Source: an uncultured Pyrinomonadaceae bacterium
GTDB lineage: Bacteria > Acidobacteriota > Blastocatellia > Pyrinomonadales > Pyrinomonadaceae
Assembly: GCA_902805935.1 (NCBI GenBank)
Contig: CADCUR010000086.1
Coordinates: 1 to 35,336, forward strand
DNA length: 35,336 bases
Reading direction: 5' to 3'
The notes beneath the pieces were generated by a model that saw nothing but the letters and a program-made list of their open reading frames with translations, was not told the DNA's origin and ran no database searches. Shown in pieces: positions 16,657 to 23,802 of the stretch. The translations under genes and the position numbers were made by a program. Position 1 is the stretch's first letter. Each line of letters begins with the position of its first letter.

Positions 16657-17448
16657 ATGATGATGAAAAAATTAGTCGGCTCGCTTTTGATAATTTTCAC
16701 CTTCGCCTACAGCAGCGCGGCGGTTTTCGCACAGAAAATCGAAGCCTACACCATTGGCGAAAACTTAATTTACGAAGGCAAATACAGCAAAGCGATTCTT
16801 CGGGGAGTTCCCGGCGCGGATTTGAGTTTCGCGGTCGAGCGCGCGCCGGACAGTCAAGATTTTTTGATAAAATCCGAAGTCAAATCCAAAGGAACGCTCG
16901 TCAAACTTTTCTTCAAATTTAATCTCAACGTCGAGTCAACCGCCGACGGCAAAAATTACTCGGTCAAAAGAACCGTCAAGCGCGATGAGCAGGGCGACCG
17001 GGTGCGCGAATCTGAAGCGCTTTTCGATTACCAGGCGAAAAAAGTTATCTACGTCGAAACCGACCCGAACAATGCGGCGCGTCCGCCGCGTCAAATCGCA
17101 TCGCCGGTTGTCAGAGACACGCAGGACTTGATCACGGCGGTTTACACTTTGCGCCGTCTGCCGCTCGCCGTCGGCAAAACTTTTGAATTGTCGGTCAGCG
17201 ATTCGGGATTGATTTATAAAATTCCGGTGCGCGTCGTCGCCCGCGAACAGCAGAAAACGATTCTCGGCAAAGTCTGGTGTTTTCGCCTTGAGCCGGAAGT
17301 TTTCGGCGCGAACCGCCTGGTTGACGGCAAAGGCAGTATGATTCTGTGGATAACCGACGACGCCAGGCGTTTGCCCGTCCGCTCGCAAATCAACGCCAGC
17401 ATCGGCAGAGTCGAGGTCAAACTCAAGAAATTTGAAACTAAAAACTGA
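16657..17448 (+). CDS. DUF3108-family exported protein
   Basis: 263 residues. A signal peptide (about 1-25) ends AVFA-Q. The rest is beta-rich and matches the DUF3108 pattern: IGENLIYEGKYSKAILRGVPGADLS near the start, a central DTQDLITAVYTLRRLPL, and a closing IWITDD/LPVRSQI segment. The function of DUF3108 is unknown; members are periplasmic or outer-membrane-associated. It starts 4 bases after the previous stop, so it likely forms an operon with the heptosyltransferase and methyltransferase genes. Its last codons and TGA stop lie within the left arm of the heptamer inverted repeat that follows. Confidence 0.8.
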   Translation: MMMKKLVGSLLIIFTFAYSSAAVFAQKIEAYTIGENLIYEGKYSKAILRGVPGADLSFAVERAPDSQDFLIKSEVKSKGTLVKLFFKFNLNVESTADGKNYSVKRTVKRDEQGDRVRESEALFDYQAKKVIYVETDPNNAARPPRQIASPVVRDTQDLITAVYTLRRLPLAVGKTFELSVSDSGLIYKIPVRVVAREQQKTILGKVWCFRLEPEVFGANRLVDGKGSMILWITDDARRLPVRSQINASIGRVEVKLKKFETKN

Positions 17449-17545
17449 AAACTAAAAGGTAAAAACTGAAAGAGCCGCCGGAGATAAACGAAAATATTCA
17501 TCAACGGCGGCTCTGCGCTTTTGACTTTTTAGTTTTCAGTTTTCA
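17434..17545. repeat. Inverted repeat of AAACTGA 7-mers nested around a GC hairpin
   Basis: The left arm (17434-17473) iterates a heptamer (AAACTAA, AAACTGA, AAACTAA, AAGGTAA, AAACTGA). The right arm (17519-17545) iterates the complement (CTTTTGA, CTTTTTA, GTTTTCA, GTTTTC). Between them is a perfect 10-base-pair stem (17472-17481 with 17506-17515). The left arm contains the TGA stop and the last three sense codons of the DUF3108 gene. Confidence 0.85.
17472..17530 (+). terminator. Rho-independent terminator of the envelope operon
   Basis: AGAGCCGCCG (17472-17481) pairs with CGGCGGCTCT (17506-17515) around a 24-base loop, followed by GCGCTTTTGACTTTTT. It lies 24 bases after the DUF3108 stop and is the core of the larger heptamer inverted repeat. 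Confidence 0.7.
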
Positions 17546-17618
17546 TTTCCCGCCGGTTGTTTCTTTCCGCGAATGTCCGCATAATCTTTGTTTCGACTGA
17601 CTTTTTAATACAAAATCT

Positions 17619-18704
17619 ATGACTACGAAAGATAAAAAGAGCCGGGAATACGCGCTCGAAGAGTTTAAATTAAAGCCGGTTTCTTCGGCGGAAACCATCA
17701 AACCTAATCTAACGATCAGCGAAGATGACGAAGATATTTTTTCGCTTTATGACGCGGCGCAGCCTTCGAGGGAAACAAACTTAGCGGCGGAAACCGAATT
17801 AGCCGATGCCGCAGAAATCCGGGAAGAAAACGAACCGGCTGAAATTGCAGACCCGATTTTCAAAGAACTAGCCGAGCCGAAACTGCCCGAGCTGTCAAAG
17901 GAAAATCGAGCGCGTCTGCAAATGCAGTCGCCGAATAAAATTTACTTTTACTGGTCGTTCAAAGACAGTCCGTTTCAAACTCTGCGGCGCGTTTTCGGCA
18001 ATCAGGTCAATTATCAATTGGTCGTTAAACTCGTCAACCGAACGAACGAGCGCGAGGAGATTTTTCCCGCCGAAGCCGAAGGCTCGACTTGGTTCGACGT
18101 TGACGCGGCTTCGACCTACCGCGCCGAAGTCGGTTTTTACGCCGTGAATCGCCCGTTCGTGCGCGTAATGTTTTCCAACACCGTTAAAACGCCGCGCCTG
18201 AATCCGAGTTCGCGCCGCGATTTCTCGCCGAATTTTACGGTTTCCGCCGAGCAATTCGCCGAAGTTCTGGACGTTTCGGGTTTCGAGCAGGACGCTTTTG
18301 AAGTCGCGCTCGCAGGCGACGACATCGAATCGGCGAACGAGTGGACGCAAACCGCCTTCTCGCAAATCGTCGGCGCGCCGACCAAAAGTTTTGGCGAAAA
18401 TAAATCGAGCGAGATACGTTTTATTCTACTGGCGCTCGCCTCCGGTTATTCGGTAGAGAATCTTCGCGGACATATCAGTCCGAGCCTTTTCGCTGTTTTG
18501 CAAGGCAACACGAAAAAAATAAACACGGCGAAAGCGCTTGCGGCGCTGCAGGAAAATTTCGGCGTTTTGTCAGATGAAACTGTTGAAGAATCATACGCGG
18601 CGACGGTCGTCGGGGCGAGTTTGATTAACTTTCCGCGCTTTTCCAAACGCAAAATTTTGCCGAAGTTGTCGCCGTTAAGCTCACTGTCGGAAAAGTTTTT
18701 TTAA
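17619..18704 (+). CDS. DUF4912 protein
   Basis: 361 residues with no signal peptide. An acidic, probably disordered N-terminus (1-90) is followed by a DUF4912 domain at about 95-190 (SPNKIYFYWSFKDSPFQTLRR, STWFDVDAASTYRAEVGFYA, FVRVMFSNTVKTPR). The domain is beta-rich and its role is unknown. In other phyla DUF4912 genes occur next to GH57 glycoside hydrolases, as here, which supports a link to alpha-glucan metabolism by association only. A helical C-terminal region follows. The TAA stop is formed by the first bases of the adjacent inverted repeat. Confidence 0.8.
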   Translation: MTTKDKKSREYALEEFKLKPVSSAETIKPNLTISEDDEDIFSLYDAAQPSRETNLAAETELADAAEIREENEPAEIADPIFKELAEPKLPELSKENRARLQMQSPNKIYFYWSFKDSPFQTLRRVFGNQVNYQLVVKLVNRTNEREEIFPAEAEGSTWFDVDAASTYRAEVGFYAVNRPFVRVMFSNTVKTPRLNPSSRRDFSPNFTVSAEQFAEVLDVSGFEQDAFEVALAGDDIESANEWTQTAFSQIVGAPTKSFGENKSSEIRFILLALASGYSVENLRGHISPSLFAVLQGNTKKINTAKALAALQENFGVLSDETVEESYAATVVGASLINFPRFSKRKILPKLSPLSSLSEKFF

Positions 18705-18822
18705 CGCACAGACGCAAAAACGCCAAAGGCGCAGAGGAAAAGGTAAATGCTTTTTTCCTCTGCGCCTTTGGCGTTTTCTTAAAAATCTCAAGTCTCCTTG
18801 CGTCTTTGCGCCTTTGCGTTAA
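18701..18822. repeat. Inverted repeat of GCGCAAAG 8-mers with a 25-base perfect stem (copy 2)
   Basis: The outer arms are TTAACGCACAGACGCA (18701-18716) and a right arm ending TTTGCGTTAA (18798-18822). An inner perfect stem of 25 base pairs pairs 18717-18741 with 18753-18777 (core AACGCCAAAGGCGCAGAGG) around an 11-base loop. The element starts within the DUF4912 stop codon and ends 9 bases before the GH57 ATG, so it occupies the whole gap and no Shine-Dalgarno is left for the next gene. Confidence 0.9.
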
Positions 18823-18831
18823 AATCCTTTT

Positions 18832-20427
18832 ATGCCGATTGGATACTTCAGCTTAATTCTGCACGCGCATCTGCCGTTCGTGCGGCATCCCGAATACCCG
18901 GAGTTTTTAGAAGAAGACTGGCTTTATGAAGCGATTACGGAAGTTTATCTGCCGCTCGTTTTCATTCTTCAAAACCTGCACGAGAGCGGGGCGAAACCGC
19001 GTTTGGCGATGAATGTTTCGCCGCCGCTGTGCGAGATGCTCGCCGATAAACTGCTCGAAACTCGATACACAAGGCATCTCGAAAATTTGTTTGAACTGGC
19101 TAAAAAGGAATTGACGCGAGTCCAAAGAGAAGAGCCGCAATTTACCGATGTCGTCAAAATGTATGCGGATAATTTGAGCATTTCCCTGATGCTCTGGAAT
19201 GATAAATACAAGAAAAATCTTATCAATGCCTTTCGCCAGTTGCAGGAAGAAGGCGTTTTGGAAATCATCACCTGCGGCGCGACGCACGGCTTTTTGCCGC
19301 TCATTTCCACCGAAGAATCGCGCCGCGCGCAAATTCAAATCGCCGTTAATAATTATCAAAAACATTTCGGCAGAAAGCCGCGCGGCATCTGGCTGCCCGA
19401 ATGCGCGTATGAACCGGGCATCGAAAATTTGTTAAAAGACGCGGGCATCGAGTATTTTATCGGCGATTCGCACGCGATTCTTTACGGCGAGCCGCGCCCG
19501 CGCTACGGTGTTCACGCTCCCGTTGTCTGTCCGAACGGCGTGGCGGTTTTCGCCCGCGATATCGAAACCTCGGAACAGGTTTGGAGCGCGGAAGTCGGCT
19601 ATCCGGGCAACGCCGCTTACCGCGAATTTTACCGCGACATCGGCTGGGATTTGCCGCTTGATTACCTGAAACCGCACTTGCACAAAGACGGAACGCGGCG
19701 ACATTTGGGTTTGAAATATTACCGAGTTTCCGGGCGCGACGTTTCGACCGGCGACAAACAGCCGTATGTTCCCGATTGGGCGCGGCAGCAAGCGGCGACG
19801 GATGCGGCGGATTTTGTCGGCAAGCGCGTCAGGCAGGCTTATAAATTACGCGAAACTTTCGACGGACATACGCCGATTGTCGCCGCGCCTTACGACGCCG
19901 AGCTTTACGGTCACTGGTGGTTTGAAGGTCCGCAGTTTTTGGATTTTCTTTTTCAAGAGCTGCGCGACAAGAAAGATTTGATTTCGCCCATCACGCCCGG
20001 CGATTTTCTCGACGCGCGCATTCCAATTCAAATTCAGCAGCCGTCGGCATCATCTTGGGGCGCAAACGGTTATTACAAAGTCTGGCTCAACGAGGGTAAT
20101 TCGTGGATGTATCCGTATCAACACGACGCGGAACGGCGAATGACTGAACTGGCAAACAAATATAATGAGCCGACGGAAATCGAGCAGCGCGCGCTGAATC
20201 AAATCGCCCGCGAACTTCTGCTTGCGCAGTCGAGCGATTGGGCATTTCAGATTTATCAAGGCACGACCGTGCAGTATTCTTCAAACCGCTTCAAAGCTCA
20301 CATTCATCGCTTTAATCTTTTGGCGACGGCTTTGGATGATGGCGACATCAACGAAGAACTTTTAGCGGAAATCGAACGGCGCGACAACATCTTTCAAGAA
20401 ATCGATTATCGAATTTATCGAAGTTAA
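18832..20427 (+). CDS. GH57 1,4-alpha-glucan branching enzyme (DUF1957-containing)
   Basis: 531 residues, the length typical of GH57 branching enzymes (EC 2.4.1.18), which form alpha-1,6 branches in glycogen. HAHLPFVRHPE at 11-21 holds the family His motif. ITCGATHGFLPL follows, then IWLPECAYEPG with the catalytic nucleophile Glu190 and APYDAELYGHWWFEGP with the acid/base Asp355. The C-terminal DWAFQIYQGTTVQYSSNRFKAH is the conserved helical domain of the branching subgroup and separates it from GH57 amylases. It is cytoplasmic. It follows the DUF4912 gene and precedes inositol phosphate synthase. Substrate specificity within GH57 cannot be proven from sequence alone, but the motif set is complete. 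Confidence 0.92.
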   Translation: MPIGYFSLILHAHLPFVRHPEYPEFLEEDWLYEAITEVYLPLVFILQNLHESGAKPRLAMNVSPPLCEMLADKLLETRYTRHLENLFELAKKELTRVQREEPQFTDVVKMYADNLSISLMLWNDKYKKNLINAFRQLQEEGVLEIITCGATHGFLPLISTEESRRAQIQIAVNNYQKHFGRKPRGIWLPECAYEPGIENLLKDAGIEYFIGDSHAILYGEPRPRYGVHAPVVCPNGVAVFARDIETSEQVWSAEVGYPGNAAYREFYRDIGWDLPLDYLKPHLHKDGTRRHLGLKYYRVSGRDVSTGDKQPYVPDWARQQAATDAADFVGKRVRQAYKLRETFDGHTPIVAAPYDAELYGHWWFEGPQFLDFLFQELRDKKDLISPITPGDFLDARIPIQIQQPSASSWGANGYYKVWLNEGNSWMYPYQHDAERRMTELANKYNEPTEIEQRALNQIARELLLAQSSDWAFQIYQGTTVQYSSNRFKAHIHRFNLLATALDDGDINEELLAEIERRDNIFQEIDYRIYRS

Positions 20428-20442
20428 AATTCCTTTCCGTGT

Positions 20443-20471
20443 TTGCCTTAACATTTTCGTAAAGTTATCAT
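20443..20471 (+). promoter_or_regulatory. Possible sigma-70-like promoter of the inositol phosphate synthase gene
   Basis: TTGCCT (20443-20448) and TATCAT (20466-20471) are separated by 17 bases, 31 bases before the ino1 ATG. The -10 matches at five of six positions and the -35 at four. It is the best candidate in the short gap after the GH57 gene. Confidence 0.4.
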
Positions 20472-20501
20472 CTCTCTTTTACTTCTTGGGAGACAAAATC
20501 A

Positions 20502-21818
20502 ATGGTTGAAAAAGGTGTGGACATTGCGCCCGCAAACGGGAAACTCGGAATTCTGCTCGTCGGACTCGGCGCGGTCAGCACGACATTTGTGGCTGGAGTG
20601 GAGGCGATTCGCAAAGGCGCGGCACAGCCAATCGGCTCGCTGACGCAGATGGGAACGATTCGCCTCGGCAAGCGAACCGATAATAATTGCCCGAAAATAA
20701 AAGATTTCGTGCCGCTCGCAGATTTGGACGATATCGTGTTCGGCGCGTGGGACATTTTTTCGGATTCGGCTTACGAAGCGGCACGAAATGCGGGCGTTCT
20801 GGAAAAATCGCAAGTCGAAGATTTGCGCGAACAGCTCGAATCTTTGCGACCGATGGCGGCGGTCTTCGAGCAGAATTACGTCAAGCGCATTACGGGCGAG
20901 AACGTCAAAACCGGCAAGAATAAAATGGAACTCGCCGAACAATTGATTGCCGACATCGCTCGTTTCAAAGAAGAAAAAGGCTGCGATAGATTGGTGATGG
21001 TCTGGGCGGCTTCGACCGAGATTTTCATCGAACCGTCGGACATCCACAACGATTTGGAAGCGTTTGAAAAGGCGCTGTATGACGACGACGCGCGCATCGC
21101 GCCTTCGATGATTTACGCTTATGCGGCGCTGAAATCGAAAGTCCCGTTCGCCAACGGCGCGCCGAATTTATCGTGCGACATTCCCGCATTGACCAAACTC
21201 GCCGAAGACAATAACGTGCCGATTTGCGGTAAAGATTTCAAAACCGGACAAACTTTGATGAAGACGATTCTCGCGCCCGGACTTAAATCAAGAATGTTGG
21301 GTTTGGAAGGCTGGTATTCGACAAACATTCTCGGCAACCGCGACGGCGAAGTTCTTGATGACCCGGAAAATTTCAAGACCAAAGAAGAATCGAAACTTTC
21401 GGTTCTCGAACACATTTTGCAGCCGGACGTTTACCCCGACCTTTATAAAGATTTCGCGCACGTCGTCCGCATTAATTATTATCCGCCGCGCGGCGACAAC
21501 AAAGAAGGTTGGGACGCGATTGATATTTTCGGCTGGCTCGGCTACAAAATGCAGATCAAAATTGACTTTATGTGCCGCGATTCGATTCTCGCCGCGCCGC
21601 TCTGCCTTGATTTAGCGCTTTTTATGGATTTGGCGCAGCGGGCGAAAATGAAAGGCATCCAAGAATGGCTGTCGTTTTATTTCAAAGCGCCGCAAACCGC
21701 GCCCGGACTTTACCCGGAACACGATATTTTTATTCAGTTGATGAAGCTGAAAAATACTCTGCGGCATTTGAAGGGCGAAGATTTAATCACGCATCTCGGA
21801 CTTGAGTATTACGATTAA
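20502..21818 (+). CDS. ino1: Inositol-3-phosphate synthase
   Basis: 438 residues, cytoplasmic NAD-dependent cyclisation of glucose-6-phosphate to myo-inositol-3-phosphate (EC 5.5.1.4). GGGAG at 20488-20492 lies 9 bases before the ATG. The Rossmann motif LGILLVGLGAVSTTFVAGVEA is near the N-terminus. NGAPNLSCDIPALTKLAEDNNVPICGKDFKTGQTLMKT is the conserved catalytic segment with the KDFKTGQT lysines. Length fits the compact bacterial/archaeal class. The product feeds phosphatidylinositol-type lipids or compatible solutes. It uses the same glucose-6-phosphate pool that branches to glycogen, which may explain its position after the branching enzyme. Confidence 0.95.
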   Translation: MVEKGVDIAPANGKLGILLVGLGAVSTTFVAGVEAIRKGAAQPIGSLTQMGTIRLGKRTDNNCPKIKDFVPLADLDDIVFGAWDIFSDSAYEAARNAGVLEKSQVEDLREQLESLRPMAAVFEQNYVKRITGENVKTGKNKMELAEQLIADIARFKEEKGCDRLVMVWAASTEIFIEPSDIHNDLEAFEKALYDDDARIAPSMIYAYAALKSKVPFANGAPNLSCDIPALTKLAEDNNVPICGKDFKTGQTLMKTILAPGLKSRMLGLEGWYSTNILGNRDGEVLDDPENFKTKEESKLSVLEHILQPDVYPDLYKDFAHVVRINYYPPRGDNKEGWDAIDIFGWLGYKMQIKIDFMCRDSILAAPLCLDLALFMDLAQRAKMKGIQEWLSFYFKAPQTAPGLYPEHDIFIQLMKLKNTLRHLKGEDLITHLGLEYYD

Positions 21819-21845
21819 TTTGCGGGTCGCCGCGGATGCTTTCAT

Positions 21846-21912
21846 AAAATAAAAAGGCAATGGTAAAAGCGGAAAGTCAATTCCAAACTTTTTACTTTTG
21901 CCTTTTTATTTT
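21846..21912. repeat. Inverted repeat of AAAAGGC/AAAAGTA heptamers, likely bidirectional terminator
   Basis: The left arm (21846-21869, AAAATAAAAAGGCAA then TGGTAAAAG) and right arm (21888-21912, CTTTTTACTTTTGCCTTTTTATTTT) pair perfectly over the outer 15 bases and then at most positions. It lies between the convergent ino1 and ankyrin genes. U-rich tracts on both strands suit a bidirectional terminator. It shares words with the single arm at 10767-10796. Confidence 0.8.
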
Positions 21913-21923
21913 GTATTTGAAAA

Positions 21924-23240
21924 CTACTCGGTCGCGCCGTAAGAAATCAAAATTTGTTTCACCGCTTCGTTGCGCGTCATAGACAAAGCGGTTTCGCCTT
22001 CCTTGTTTCTGAACTGTGCGTTTGCGCCCGCGCCGAGCAGTAAATTTACGTTCTCCAATTCGCCGTTTTCCGCCGCCCGCATCAAGGCGCTTTCGCCTTT
22101 TTTATTCAGCCAATTGACGTTTGCGCCCGCACGGATTAACGCTTGCACGACCTCTTCGGAAGAGTATTCGGCGGCGAACGTCAACGCCGTGTTGCCTTCC
22201 CTATCGGCGAAATTTATTTTCGCGCCGTAAATCAGCAGCAGATTGACGATTTCCGCGCTCGCGTCTTCGTCGAGCATCATCAAAGGCGTGCGTTTGTCGG
22301 CATTTTTGGAAGATGTTTTCGCGCCCGAAGATAAAAGAAATTTGACGATTTCAAGATTGCCGTTTTCGACCGCGACGTGCAGCGGCGTGTTTTTATCGTA
22401 ACCTTTATCTTTGGCGTTGACGCGCGCACCCTTTGCGACGAGCATTTTCACTTCGTCGAGATCATCGTTTTCAACCGCCATCACAAGTGCGCTATACCTG
22501 ATAATCGAAACCATTGCTCCGCCGACACCATAACCTACCCCGCTTCCTTCTCCCTGACCTTCGCCGCCGACGGTAACGGCTTCGTGCATCGTTTCAATCG
22601 CCAGTTGCGCATTGTAATTTTGCTCGCCGCTGCCGGCGGAAACTTGCGCGATTTCCTTTGACGCGAAACCGCCCGCGTCAACTTTTAATTTATATTCGCC
22701 AATCGGCACGTCTTTAAATTCGTAAACGCCTTCCTGATTTGAATTGACGCTTTGATAAAAGGCGGTCTGCTCGTTCGTCAATGTCACGAGCGCGAACGCG
22801 ATGACCGCGCCGTTCGGGTCGGTAATCGTGCCGGAAATTGTGCCGTTCGGCGCGTCGCTTTTTTGATTCTCGACCTGGACGGCGACGACGTTTTCATTCG
22901 GACTCACTCGCAGATCGCCCTGCGTATAAGCGACTGTCGAAGCCGCCAACGAAGTTCCGAGAACGCCCGCCGCGATTCCCGTCTGGCGGGTAATCTGGTG
23001 CAGAGTATTTTTTATCGCCTGAATTCTGCCGTCGGGACGGCGTGTGTAACGAACGCAAATATTGCCGTTCGACGCGGCGACGATTTTTCTCGCCCGCTTG
23101 CGCGTCATCTCTGAAAGGTTATGCACATCTTTGGCGCAGTGCGAGCAAAAGCGAATCTGTTCGTTGCCCCGCATTTCGTTCCAACTTTTGGAACACGGCG
23201 ACTGAACCGCAATCGAATCGAGAAAAGTTATTTTTGACAT
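21924..23240 (-). CDS. Cys-motif, CarboxypepD-regulatory and ankyrin-repeat membrane protein
   Basis: 438 residues; AGAGGA (complement of 23248-23253) lies 7 bases before the ATG. Residues 1-70 form a cysteine module: Cys16, FCSHC (Cys32, Cys35) with VHNLSEMT, and CVRYTRRPDG with Cys62. This resembles an N-terminal module I have seen before Carboxypeptidase-regulatory-like domains in Acidobacteria and Bacteroidetes. A weak membrane segment (about 88-105) follows, then a CarboxypepD-regulatory-like domain (about 132-215; GTISGTITDPNGAVI, GEYKLKVDAGGF). A Gly-rich spacer leads to about six ankyrin repeats (250-438; NTPLHVAVENGNLEIVKFLL). The Cys pairs could bind a metal or sense redox in the cytoplasm, with the rest exported. 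Function is unknown. Confidence 0.8.
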   Translation of the reverse strand: MSKITFLDSIAVQSPCSKSWNEMRGNEQIRFCSHCAKDVHNLSEMTRKRARKIVAASNGNICVRYTRRPDGRIQAIKNTLHQITRQTGIAAGVLGTSLAASTVAYTQGDLRVSPNENVVAVQVENQKSDAPNGTISGTITDPNGAVIAFALVTLTNEQTAFYQSVNSNQEGVYEFKDVPIGEYKLKVDAGGFASKEIAQVSAGSGEQNYNAQLAIETMHEAVTVGGEGQGEGSGVGYGVGGAMVSIIRYSALVMAVENDDLDEVKMLVAKGARVNAKDKGYDKNTPLHVAVENGNLEIVKFLLSSGAKTSSKNADKRTPLMMLDEDASAEIVNLLLIYGAKINFADREGNTALTFAAEYSSEEVVQALIRAGANVNWLNKKGESALMRAAENGELENVNLLLGAGANAQFRNKEGETALSMTRNEAVKQILISYGATE

Positions 23241-23423
23241 AGACGTATCCTCTGACGCTCTGCGATGAAAACCGGAGCGCTTGCCTTTTTGGACAAATTG
23301 TTTTTAATTTTGGCGGCGGCGAATTTTGACTTCGCGCCTGTCAGTCTGACGAGTTACCTACCTTGATGCGACGAGTTTTTGATTTGGTTGTATCGAGGGG
23401 GAAAAAGACGCAAATAAAAAAGC

Positions 23424-23454
23424 GCGGGGCGTTTGATTTTTATTAAACGCTGCC
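23424..23454 (-). terminator. Probable terminator of the Lys/Ala-rich protein gene
   Basis: On the minus strand GCGTTT (complement of 23445-23450) pairs with AAACGC (complement of 23429-23434) around an A/T loop, with adjoining GGG/CCC. CCGCGCTTTTTTATTTG follows, giving a T-run. It lies about 30 bases after the stop at 23484. The rest of 23241-23483 shows no gene. Confidence 0.5.
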
Positions 23455-23483
23455 CGTCACAGATTCGCCCAGGTATTGACGCT

Positions 23484-23741
23484 CTATTTTTTGCTCGTTT
23501 TCTTTTTTGCCAAAGCGCTCGCGGCGGCTGTTTTACTTTTCTTGCCCGTGTCGCCGGACTGCAAAACTTTCGACGCTTTTTTCGCCGCCGTGTCGCCCGT
23601 AGTTTTCTTCGATTTTTTATCCGCCTGCGCGAGCGCGCTGCCGGCGGCGGTTTTACTATCCTTGGCTGTTCGCCCGTCACGAAGCACTTTTGAAGCAGCG
23701 CTCGCCGCTTTACCAGCCGTTTGTTTCTTTTCGTTTGCCAT
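23484..23741 (-). CDS. Small Lys/Ala/Ser-rich protein with an internal duplication
   Basis: 85 residues, highly basic, no Cys, Trp, His, Phe or Tyr. GAGGAG (complement of 23751-23756) lies 9 bases before the ATG, so translation is well supported. Two copies of a module of about 24 residues (16-39 and 56-79, 40 residues apart) share ASKVL, then SKTAA and SALA. The composition resembles histone-H1-like or other nucleic-acid-binding proteins, but the ordered SKTAAxSALA motif suggests a defined fold or interaction motif. I do not recognise a named family. It has its own Shine-Dalgarno and a candidate terminator, so it may be a single-gene unit. Confidence 0.8.
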   Translation of the reverse strand: MANEKKQTAGKAASAASKVLRDGRTAKDSKTAAGSALAQADKKSKKTTGDTAAKKASKVLQSGDTGKKSKTAAASALAKKKTSKK

Positions 23742-23802
23742 ATTTGTAGTCTCCTCGGTCTGAAAATTTTTACGCTACTTTTGCACGCCAGTCAAGAAAT
23801 CT

